Source of the DNA: Pseudomonas rhizoryzae
GTDB taxonomy: Bacteria > Pseudomonadota > Gammaproteobacteria > Pseudomonadales > Pseudomonadaceae
Length of the DNA: 64,000 nucleotides
Assembly (NCBI RefSeq): GCF_005250615.1
Contig: NZ_SULM01000006.1
Span: forward strand, 310,001-374,000
Reading direction: 5' to 3'
Shown piece by piece: positions 46,126 to 53,203 of this stretch; position 1 is the stretch's first letter; every line of letters starts with the position of its first letter. The translations under genes and the position numbers were made by a program. The notes below the pieces were generated by a model, which saw only the letters and a list, made by a program, of their open reading frames with translations, ran no database searches and was not told the DNA's origin.

Positions 46126-46515
46126 GGATGCCTCCTCGACGGGACCGTCCCATCGTCTCGACCAGTATCGCATGGGTGCCCCGGTCCTCCCTGTCGATTA
46201 CCTGTCGCGCCGCCGTTCCAGGGTCTGGCGCTGCTCAGGAAGGATTGCTCGGCCAGGTCCAGCCGATCCAGCTCGGTGACGCTACGGTACCAAGAGGCAC
46301 ACAGCGGCTCGCGCCCACCTACTGGCAGGGTGCCGAGGACGAGTTGGGAAACCAGCAAGCCCGGTATGGCCGAGCGGACGATACTGCACGACGCCTGCAC
46401 GGATCTCTGTACGTGAAGGGTCGACTTAGGACGCGGCTGGCAAGTTTCAACCGCACAAGAATCGCACTTCTAGCGGTCCGCCTGGGTCTATGGCCCCACG
46501 CAAGGAGGAAAACAC
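46126..46515. other. gene-free stretch between DUF6515 and ProP genes
   Basis: These 390 bases hold the divergent promoters of the two genes. An AAGGAGG ribosome-binding site at 46502-46508 serves proP. A minus-strand open frame from 46400 shows no family I know. No hairpin or repeat is obvious. Confidence 0.45.
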
Positions 46516-47967
46516 ATGTCGAAACATCATCATCACGTCGGCTGGTTCAAGCGCCGCCATGAGGTTAAGCCGGACGACCTCACCATCGTCGACAACTCCC
46601 TGGTCAAGCGCGCCGTCGGCGCCGCCGCCCTGGGCAACGCCATGGAATGGTTCGACTTCGGCGTCTACGGCTACCTGGCCGTGACCCTGGGCAAGGTCTT
46701 CTTTCCCGACGGCGATGCCGCGGCGCAACTGATCGCCACCTTCGCCACCTTTACCGTGGCCTTCCTGGTCCGCCCGCTCGGCGGCATGGTGTTCGGCCCG
46801 CTGGGCGATAAATACGGTCGCCAGAAGATCCTCGCCCTGACCATGATCATGATGGCCCTGGGCACCTTCAGCATCGGCCTCATCCCCAGCTACGAGAGCA
46901 TCGGTATCTGGGCGCCGGCCCTGCTGCTGCTCGCGCGGGTGGTACAGGGCTTCTCCACCGGTGGCGAATACGGCGGCGCGGCGACCTTCATCGCCGAATA
47001 CGCCACCGACAAGACCCGCGGGCGCATGGGTAGTTGGCTGGAATTCGGCACCCTGGCCGGCTATATCGCCGGGGCCGGGACGGTCACCGCCCTTACCGCG
47101 GCGCTCAGCCAGGAACAGTTGCTCGACTGGGGCTGGCGCGTGCCCTTCTTCATCGCCGGCCCGCTCGGCCTGCTCGGCCTCTATATGCGCCTGAAGCTGG
47201 AAGAGACACCGGCGTTCAAGGCCCATGCCGAAGCCAACGAAGGCAAGGCGGCGGAAGGCCCGGCGCACAGCCTGCGCGAGCTGTTCACCCTGCATCGCGT
47301 CGCCCTGCTCAAGTGCGTCGGCCTGGTGCTGGTGTTCAACGTCACCGACTACATGCTGCTGACCTACATGCCCAGCTACCTGGCCGTGACCCTGGGCTAT
47401 GCCGAGACCAAGGGCCTGCTGCTGATCCTCATCGTCATGCTGGTGATGATGCCGCTCAACATCCTCGGCGGCTTCTTCAGCGACCACCTGGGCCGCAAGC
47501 CGATGATCATCGGCGCCTGCCTGGCGATCCTGCTCCTGGCGATCCCCTGCCTCAAGCTGATCGGCAGCGGCCAGGACTGGTTGATCTTCCTCGGCCTGAT
47601 GCTGCTGGGCATCGCCCTGGCTTGCTTCACCAGCACCATGCCCTCCACCCTGCCGGCGCTGTTCTACACCCCGATCCGCTACAGCGCCCTGTCCATCGCC
47701 TTCAACATCTCGGTCTCGCTGTTCGGCGGCACCACCCCGTTGGTCACCGCCTGGCTGGTGGAAAAGACCGGCAACCCGCTGGTACCGGCCTATTACCTGA
47801 TGGTGGCAGCGGTGATCGGCATCCTCACCATGCTCACCGTGCGCGAAACCGCCGGCAAACCCCTGCGCGGCTCGCCGCCCTCGGTGGCCAGCGCAGAGGA
47901 AGCCAAGGAATTCCTCGCCAGCGACGCGCCGCTGACCGTGGACAAGCAGCCGCCGGGGCATGCCTGA
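46516..47967 (+). CDS. proP: ProP-type MFS osmolyte/H+ symporter
   Basis: This 483-residue protein has twelve membrane helices with the MHS signatures GNAMEWFDFGVYGYLA (about 40-55), RPLGGMVFGPLGDKYGRQK (about 92-110) and RVVQGFSTGGEYGGAATF (about 138-155). The C-terminal tail is about 35 residues, shorter than the coiled coil that tunes E. coli ProP. The family imports proline, glycine betaine and ectoine with protons at high osmolarity. The N terminus begins MSKHHHHVGW, a natural run of four histidines. An optimal ribosome-binding site precedes the start. Confidence 0.9.
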   Translation: MSKHHHHVGWFKRRHEVKPDDLTIVDNSLVKRAVGAAALGNAMEWFDFGVYGYLAVTLGKVFFPDGDAAAQLIATFATFTVAFLVRPLGGMVFGPLGDKYGRQKILALTMIMMALGTFSIGLIPSYESIGIWAPALLLLARVVQGFSTGGEYGGAATFIAEYATDKTRGRMGSWLEFGTLAGYIAGAGTVTALTAALSQEQLLDWGWRVPFFIAGPLGLLGLYMRLKLEETPAFKAHAEANEGKAAEGPAHSLRELFTLHRVALLKCVGLVLVFNVTDYMLLTYMPSYLAVTLGYAETKGLLLILIVMLVMMPLNILGGFFSDHLGRKPMIIGACLAILLLAIPCLKLIGSGQDWLIFLGLMLLGIALACFTSTMPSTLPALFYTPIRYSALSIAFNISVSLFGGTTPLVTAWLVEKTGNPLVPAYYLMVAAVIGILTMLTVRETAGKPLRGSPPSVASAEEAKEFLASDAPLTVDKQPPGHA

Positions 47968-48048
47968 GCCTCGGGCTTGATCGCGGCCATGGCGGACCGC
48001 CATGGCCTCTCGATGGCCTTCTCCCCACCACCCAACCTCCCCCAGACG

Positions 48049-48083
48049 CCCCCTCTCCCCCTGGGAGAGGGCCGGGGTGAGGG
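48049..48083 (+). repeat. REP-like hairpin, copy 3
   Basis: The stem is 48051-48059 with 48063-48071, loop CCT, followed by CCGGGGTGAGGG. It lies 81 bases after the ProP stop codon, in the same orientation as the other copies, and probably closes the proP transcript. Confidence 0.85.
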
Positions 48084-48116
48084 CCCGCCCAACCTCTAAA
48101 CCTCCAGCCAAAAGAA

Positions 48117-48142
48117 AAGGGGAGACCTGGCGGCCTCCCCTT
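48117..48142 (-). terminator. stem-loop with U-tract on the minus strand
   Basis: AAGGGGAG (48117-48124) pairs with CTCCCCTT (48135-48142). On the minus strand the stem is followed by TTTTCTTTT, an intrinsic-terminator pattern, but no minus-strand gene is known upstream of it. It could end a small RNA read from the region 48143-48420, or act as a barrier to leftward transcripts. Confidence 0.5.
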
Positions 48143-48363
48143 GAATTCGTTGTCCTCTCGCACCGCTCGTGACGGTGGCTGCGATCGACCAGGAATGGTG
48201 ACCTGGGCGGGCCCGGGCGCGGCGGACGGGATACCGTCGTTGGCGATACGAAAGCCCCTCCTGGGGCGCCTTCGTTGGACAGCTCTACCGGGCTATCGAA
48301 GTTGAGTTCAGCTTACGCCCCTGGGCCCAGCAGGGGTTTGCGTTGTTTGCGCTTTTTACCGCC

Positions 48364-48419
48364 CCTTGCGCAATCCTTCGCTAGAAAACTAGCATTGCAC
48401 GCTTCTGGCTAGCGCAAGG
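48364..48419. promoter_or_regulatory. inverted-repeat cluster before the Lrp-type gene
   Basis: GCTAG-AAAA-CTAGC (48380-48393) lies between CCTTGCGC (48364-48371) and CTAGCGCAAGG (48409-48419), so that the outer words are inverted copies of one another. The cluster ends nine bases before the start codon and suits autoregulation by the Lrp-type protein. Confidence 0.5.
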
Positions 48420-48427
48420 TATGCAAA

Positions 48428-48907
48428 ATGGACAAACTCGACCGCTTCGATCTAAAAATCCTGGCAGAACTGCAACGGGATGCGCGCCTCTCCAACCAGG
48501 AACTGGCCGAACGCATCGGGTTATCGCCCTCCCCCTGCTCGCGGCGGGTCAAGCAACTGGAAGACGCTGGCTACATCACCCGCCAGGTTGCCCTGCTGGA
48601 TCGCAAGAAACTCGGCCTGTCGCTGACCGCCTTCGTGCTCATCGGCATGGACAGGCACACCCCGGAGCGCTTCGAGAATTTCCAGGCGGTCATCGCCCAG
48701 TGCCCGGAAGTGCTGGAGTGCTGCCTGGTCACCGGCATGGACGCGGACTACCAACTCAAGGTGGTGGTACCCGACATGGAGCACTACCAGCAATTGCTGC
48801 TGGGCACCCTGACCCGTATCGAAGGCGTCTCCAGCGTGCGGTCGAGCTTCGTGCTCAACCAGATCCTGGCCAGTACCGAACTACCGCTCAACCACCTGCG
48901 CCCCTGA
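48428..48907 (+). CDS. Lrp/AsnC-family transcription regulator
   Basis: This 159-residue protein has an N-terminal helix-turn-helix (LDRFDLKILAELQRDARLSN, ELAERIGLSPSPCSRRVKQLEDAG) and a RAM (ACT-like) domain from about 65 to 150 with FVLIGMDRHTPERFENF and ECCLVTGMDADYQLKV. The family senses amino acids. It overlaps the convergent blh gene by 27 bases and might influence the rhodopsin block; that is unproven. Confidence 0.9.
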   Translation: MDKLDRFDLKILAELQRDARLSNQELAERIGLSPSPCSRRVKQLEDAGYITRQVALLDRKKLGLSLTAFVLIGMDRHTPERFENFQAVIAQCPEVLECCLVTGMDADYQLKVVVPDMEHYQQLLLGTLTRIEGVSSVRSSFVLNQILASTELPLNHLRP

Positions 48908-49732
48908 AGGGGGCTCGGCCTCTGCGTCGGCGGCGAGAAAGCGCGGCAGCACCAGCATGTGCGGCACGGCGAAGGCCGCCAAGACGGCGAACAGCGCGCG
49001 GATACCGGTCCGCTCCTGCAGCAGGAACACCAGGCCACCGGCCAGGGTGAAAACCGCCGCGCCCAGCAGGATCGGCCAGGTCAGCCAGAGATAGGCCTCG
49101 AGGCTGGCGGCCCCCAATAGCCGCTGCCGTACCCCGGTCTGGGGCGCGGCGTGCAGCAGATAGAAGCCGAGGGCGAAGCCCACCAGCGGCGGCGCCAGCA
49201 CCACGGCGAATAGGGTGACCGCGAGCCAGGGACAACGCCGCTGCCAGGCAGCCAGCAGCAGAACGGGCAGCGATAGCGCGCCGCCAAGGACGAGCAGCCA
49301 GGTCAGCCACTGCGCCAGAGCTAAAGAAGCCGCGGGCCCCATGGCCAGGCCCAGCAGCCGGGCGACGGCTGCAGGGTGCAACAGCGCCGGGCCGCCGACG
49401 ATGAACAGCCCAAGCGCCAGCGACGTTAGCCGACCGGCGAACAGCTCGTCCTCATGGGCGAAATGCCAAGCCGAGAGCAGCAGGAACAGCGCCAGGGCCA
49501 GCGCTCCGGCCAGTTGCCAACACAGCAGGCAGGCCAGGGCCGTCGCCAGATAGCAGCCCAGGAAGGCGGGGCGGCGTGCTGGAGAGACCAGGCAGAGGTC
49601 GCTGGCGCCATGCAGCAGTCCCAATCCCAGGCCTACCACCAGGGCGAAGGCCAGTTGCCCTGCCCCGCCCACCAGGCTGGCGAGCCCGGCGGTCAGCAGC
49701 AGCGCCAGCCAGCCCCGCCCGCTTAACGTCAT
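48881..49732 (-). CDS. blh: Brp/Blh-type beta-carotene 15,15'-dioxygenase
   Basis: This 283-residue polytopic membrane protein has about eight helices. The four histidines that bind the iron in this family are visible: H41 in LLHGASDL, H90 in SAWHFAHED, H194 in FYLLHAAPQT and H258 in VPHMLVLPR. The enzyme splits beta-carotene into two retinals and so provides the chromophore for the rhodopsin gene immediately upstream on the same strand (start two bases after the rhodopsin stop). No carotenoid genes are in this window, so beta-carotene must be made elsewhere. Confidence 0.92.
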   Translation of the reverse strand: MTLSGRGWLALLLTAGLASLVGGAGQLAFALVVGLGLGLLHGASDLCLVSPARRPAFLGCYLATALACLLCWQLAGALALALFLLLSAWHFAHEDELFAGRLTSLALGLFIVGGPALLHPAAVARLLGLAMGPAASLALAQWLTWLLVLGGALSLPVLLLAAWQRRCPWLAVTLFAVVLAPPLVGFALGFYLLHAAPQTGVRQRLLGAASLEAYLWLTWPILLGAAVFTLAGGLVFLLQERTGIRALFAVLAAFAVPHMLVLPRFLAADAEAEPPSGAQVVER

Positions 49733-49734
49733 GA

Positions 49735-50427
49735 CTAGACGCCAGTCCGCGCCAGGGCCGCACGCAGATTACGCTCCGAGGTGAAGGCATAGACCACCTT
49801 GGCCAGCACATCGAGGATCAGGAAGGCCCAGACCGTAGCCGCATCGCTCACCGCCCAGACACCTTCGGGCCCCACGGCGAATACCACCGGATAGATCAGC
49901 CACAGCACGCTGAGAAAGCCGACGTTCTTGCGGTAGGCCGCGCCGACGGCGGCGTGCTGACCGGCCAGGGTCGCCAGCGGCTTCCACAGCAGATAGAGCA
50001 CCCCGGCGAAGGCCGCGCAGGACCAGGCGAAGAACACCCACTTGAGGGTGCCGTAGGGCGCCAGGGAAGCGACCAGACCGGTCACGATCATCACCACGTC
50101 CAGGGTGACGATGGAGGCCACGAAGCCGGCCTGGCCTTCCTGCTCACGCGCGCCCAGGTAGGCCGAGCTCACCACGCCGGCCAGCAACAGCGGGGTGGTG
50201 AAGGTCCAGTCCAGGTAACGGGCGACATAGGTGACACTGCCGTCCGGCTTGATCAGATTGCCGACGCCCAGGTACATGGCCAGATAGGCCGTGGCGGCGA
50301 TGAAGGGCACGGCGGCATGCACCAGGGTATGGCCGCGCAACGGGCCGTGGTGCGCGCCCTTGGCATAGATCGCCAGGGACGCGAGCGACATGATGATGAA
50401 ACCGATGAGCAGGGGCGTCTGAATCAT
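49735..50427 (-). CDS. DTG-type microbial rhodopsin, probable light-driven proton pump
   Basis: The product has 230 residues from ATG 50427, with a GGAGA site five bases upstream. Seven helices are seen. Helix C reads RYLDWTFTTPLLLAG, giving Asp73, Thr77 and Gly84: the pump motif is DTG instead of DTD or DTE, so the usual cytoplasmic proton donor is a glycine. Asp206 and Lys210 in LDVLAKVVYAF are the second counterion and the retinal Schiff-base lysine. His37 in helix B matches the conserved His of this subgroup. The DTG/DTS group has been described in Pseudomonas and Pantoea. The protein forms a two-gene unit with blh. Confidence 0.93.
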   Translation of the reverse strand: MIQTPLLIGFIIMSLASLAIYAKGAHHGPLRGHTLVHAAVPFIAATAYLAMYLGVGNLIKPDGSVTYVARYLDWTFTTPLLLAGVVSSAYLGAREQEGQAGFVASIVTLDVVMIVTGLVASLAPYGTLKWVFFAWSCAAFAGVLYLLWKPLATLAGQHAAVGAAYRKNVGFLSVLWLIYPVVFAVGPEGVWAVSDAATVWAFLILDVLAKVVYAFTSERNLRAALARTGV

Positions 50428-50682
50428 GAAAGTCTCCAGGGGTCGATAGGGGCGGACCGGTACGACCAACCCCTCTGGAAAAGGGGTTCTCGACAACCGC
50501 TGCGCTTAAGGTAGAGAAGCCGCCGCGAGAATTGGTTCAAAATGTTTCAGAACCACTGGGCAGCTGGCACAGCCGTCTTGAGCGAGGTCAAGCACCGCTC
50601 TCGAGCGCTCAGGCAGGCTGCGTCTTTTCGTGCCCGCCCGGAAATCCGCATGCTGCCAGCCCAGAACGTGATGCTGAGCTAA

Positions 50683-50985
50683 GGGCGCTGCTGCGCCAGC
50701 CCCACCCTCTTCGACGACTTCTTCCGGCTGCTGCGCCACGGCATCCGGAACCTGGTCCTGGTCGCCCACAGCCTGCCCGCCACCCGGCTGTGCCAACTCG
50801 GCGAAAATCACTGCCGCATGCGGCTGGACATAGGCCCAGAACTCTACGAAGGCTGGATCGACTGCTTGCTGGCCACCCTCGCCCAGCACGATCTCGCCTT
50901 CGACGAAGCCTTGCGCGAGGAATGGCGTGACGTGCTGGAAGCCGGGATCGCGGTAATGCGTCGTCGAAGCCCTGTCTCCGTTGGG
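50683..50985 (+). pseudogene. 5'-truncated globin gene remnant
   Basis: The plus frame from 50701 reads PTLFDDFFRLLRHGIRN, then GENHCRMRLDIGPELYEGWI and REEWRDVLEAGIAVM. The second part is close to the helix-F to helix-H segment of single-domain bacterial globins, where PELY.LW.D.LL and EEAW...L.PGI.FM are typical. The frame is closed by TAA 50680-50682, and the distal helices before it are not recognisable, so the gene is broken. An in-frame ATG at 50818 would only give the last helices. Its neighbour is the rhodopsin gene. Confidence 0.55.
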
Positions 50986-51058
50986 CTTCGCTGCGCTCAA
51001 CCCAACCTACCCAGCCGCTCAGGTTGGGCTGAGACGGCTCCACCGTCGAAGCCCAACA
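50980..51058 (+). repeat. GTTGGG-family palindromic repeat, copy 2
   Basis: Two back-to-back hairpins: GTTGGG at 50980-50985 with CCCAAC at 51001-51006, and GGTTGGGCT with AGCCCAAC inside 51021-51058. Related copies lie at 33587-33626 (one half) and 56984-57061 (both halves, opposite order). Confidence 0.75.
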
Positions 51059-51085
51059 CCCCACACACAACTCCCCAGCCAACCG

Positions 51086-51120
51086 CCCCCTCTCCCTCAG
51101 GGAGAGGGCCGGGGTGAGGG
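51086..51120 (+). repeat. REP-like hairpin, copy 4
   Basis: The stem is 51088-51096 with 51100-51108, loop TCA, followed by CCGGGGTGAGGG. It is the fourth copy, in the same orientation as the others, downstream of the decayed globin frame. Confidence 0.85.
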
Positions 51121-51337
51121 CAATCCTCGCCCAGACCTCCTCCGACTCCTACCGCTCAAAAGCCCGCAATACCGGCCATCTGCCAGCCACCATCGGTCGG
51201 TTATCCCAGCCAATCGCTCAAGAGCCCTGCCTAGACGCTTTACCCACCTCACTTAGATGACTAAGGTATGACGAAAGGACTTTTGTGCAGCAGATCACGG
51301 TTATTCCGCCCTGCCCGCACCTCGGAATGGATGACCG

Positions 51338-53203
51338 ATGGCCCGCTTTTTCCCCGCTCGCAGCCAATGCCAGTTCGATACGCCCGGTGAACGCCGCTTC
51401 GCCGAACGCCTGGAAAAGCTGCTCGAAGACGACTACCTCTGCTGGAGCAACGTTCCGGTCGGCCCCAAGGCCCGCTATCCGGATTTCGTCGTGCTCCATC
51501 CACGGCGAGGCATCCTGGTGCTGGAGGTCAAGGACTGGAAGCTGGCCACCTTGGAATCCGTCACCCCCGGCAAGGTGCGGCTGCATACCCAGGACGGCCT
51601 CAAGACCGTCGCCAATCCCCTGCTGCAAGCCCGCTCCTACATCCTCGAAGTCGACCTGCTGCTGAAGAAGGACCCGCTGCTGCGCCAGAGCGCCGGCTCG
51701 CCGCATCCAGGCCAACTGATCATGCCCTGGGGCTGGGGCGTGGTACTCACCGGCATCACCCGCCGCCAGTTCGAGCAGACCGATCTCGCCGACGTCTTCG
51801 ATCCCCAGCGGGTGCTCTTCCAGGACGAGATGACCGAATCCGCCGACCCGGAAGCCTTCCAGCAGCGCCTCTGGGACATGTTCCCCCACGTCTTCCCCTG
51901 CGCCCTCACCCTGCCGCAGATCGACCGGGTGCGCTATCACCTCTACCCCGAGGTGCGGGTCAACAGCCAGCCCGGCCAGTTCGGGTTGTTCGACGCCGCC
52001 GAGGCGCCGCTGCCCAGCCTGATCAAGGTCATGGACCTGCAGCAGGAACAACTGGCCCGCTCCCTGGGCGATGGCCACCGCGTCATCCACGGCGCCGCCG
52101 GCAGCGGCAAGACCATGATCCTCGGCTATCGCTGCGCCCACCTGGCCAAGGTCTCGGTCAAACCCATCCTGGTGCTCTGCTACAACAAGTCCCTGGCCGG
52201 CCGGCTGCGCCAGGTGATCGAACAAAAGGGCCTAGGCGAGCGGGTGGTGGTGCAGAACTTCCACGCCTGGTGCGCCGAAATGCTCACCGCCTACCAGGTG
52301 GACAAGCCGGATCACCGCCTCCCCGTGGCGGCCAAGATGGAGCAGTACGTGCTGCGTACCATCGATGCCGTCGATCGCGGCCAGATTCCTCGCGGCCAAT
52401 ACAGCGCCGTACTGATCGACGAAGGCCACGACTTCGCCCCCGAGTGGTTCAAGCTGGTGGTGCAGATGGTCGACCCCAGCACCCAGTCGCTGCTGGTGCT
52501 CTATGACGACGCCCAGGCCATCTATCGCGGCAAGGGCGGCAAGAAGGCGCTGGACTTCAGCTTCGCCAGCGTCGGCATCCAGGCCCAGGGCCGCACCACC
52601 ATCCTCAAACTCAACTACCGCAACACGGTGGAAATTCTGTCCGTGGCCCGCGCCTTCGCCACCGAACTGCTGGCCAGTCGCGACGCCAGCGAAGACGGCG
52701 TGCCCCTGATCGCCCCGGAAAGCGCCGGCCGCCGCGGCCCCTTCCCCGAACTTATCCAGTGCGGCAGCGACCGCGAGGAGTGGGACCTGCTCATCGCCCG
52801 TATCCGCGACGAACAGGCCAATGGTCGCCCACTCAGCGACATGGCCATCCTCTATCGCAGCAGCAGCCAGGCCTACCAGGCCGAATACGAACTCCAGAAG
52901 GCCGCCCTCCCCTACCGCTCCGGCGCCAGCGACAAAGGCCGCGCCCAACTCTACGACGCCGAGGACAGCGTCAAGATCGTAAGCATGCACTCCAGCAAGG
53001 GGTTGGAGTTCGGCTTGTTATTGATTCCAGGACTAGGCGAAATGCCCAAGCAGGGCGAGCCGGAAGAGGATGAGGCGCGATTGCTGTATGTGGCGATGAC
53101 GCGGGCGATTGATCGGTTGGTGATGACTTATAAAGAAGCTTCAAAATTTACGAAAAAGCTAAATAAAGCGCAACTAAAACCAAGCAAGCGAGATGACAAA
53201 TGA
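51338..53203 (+). CDS. NERD nuclease domain fused to UvrD-like superfamily 1 helicase
   Basis: In this 621-residue protein, residues 14-100 form a NERD domain: Glu18 in TPGERRFAERL, Asp49 in PDFVVLHP, Glu63 and Lys65 in LVLEVKDW, followed by NPLLQARSY. This is an intact PD-(D/E)xK nuclease centre. A linker leads to an SF1 helicase with Walker A GAAGSGKT (252-259), Walker B LIDEGHDF (359-366), LNYRNTVEIL (about 424), VSMHSSKGLEFG (about 548) and LLYVAMTRAIDRL (about 582). The last 35 codons switch to AT-rich codon use and Lys-rich residues (KKLNKAQLKPSKRDDK). The stop overlaps the start of the ATPase gene (ATGA). The pair is probably a defence module acting on foreign DNA. Confidence 0.9.
   Translation: MARFFPARSQCQFDTPGERRFAERLEKLLEDDYLCWSNVPVGPKARYPDFVVLHPRRGILVLEVKDWKLATLESVTPGKVRLHTQDGLKTVANPLLQARSYILEVDLLLKKDPLLRQSAGSPHPGQLIMPWGWGVVLTGITRRQFEQTDLADVFDPQRVLFQDEMTESADPEAFQQRLWDMFPHVFPCALTLPQIDRVRYHLYPEVRVNSQPGQFGLFDAAEAPLPSLIKVMDLQQEQLARSLGDGHRVIHGAAGSGKTMILGYRCAHLAKVSVKPILVLCYNKSLAGRLRQVIEQKGLGERVVVQNFHAWCAEMLTAYQVDKPDHRLPVAAKMEQYVLRTIDAVDRGQIPRGQYSAVLIDEGHDFAPEWFKLVVQMVDPSTQSLLVLYDDAQAIYRGKGGKKALDFSFASVGIQAQGRTTILKLNYRNTVEILSVARAFATELLASRDASEDGVPLIAPESAGRRGPFPELIQCGSDREEWDLLIARIRDEQANGRPLSDMAILYRSSSQAYQAEYELQKAALPYRSGASDKGRAQLYDAEDSVKIVSMHSSKGLEFGLLLIPGLGEMPKQGEPEEDEARLLYVAMTRAIDRLVMTYKEASKFTKKLNKAQLKPSKRDDK

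Larger units (their letters stand above)
47968..48427. other. gene-free stretch with repeats and hairpins between ProP and Lrp genes
   Basis: The 460 bases start with TGATCGCGGCCATGGC (47978-47993) inside a palindrome 47984-48006. A REP-like hairpin follows at 48049-48083 and a separate stem-loop at 48117-48142. The right part holds the promoter of the lrp-like gene. No open frame looks real. Confidence 0.6.
50428..51337. other. 910-base accessory junction between rhodopsin and nuclease-helicase genes
   Basis: From left to right the stretch holds the rhodopsin promoter region, the remains of a globin gene (50683-50985), a palindromic repeat of the GTTGGG family (50980-51058), a REP-like hairpin (51086-51120) and about 200 bases with the probable promoter of the nuclease-helicase gene. 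The mixture of decayed gene and repeats marks a place of repeated insertion or loss. Confidence 0.6.

Noticed and set aside
46447-48111. A 554-codon minus-strand open frame opposite proP.
   Set aside because: Its product is Gly/Gln/His-rich shadow sequence, while the ProP signatures are on the plus strand.
17297-51120. CRISPR array formed by the repeated GC-rich units.
   Set aside because: Copies are many kilobases apart, palindromic and without regular spacers or cas genes.
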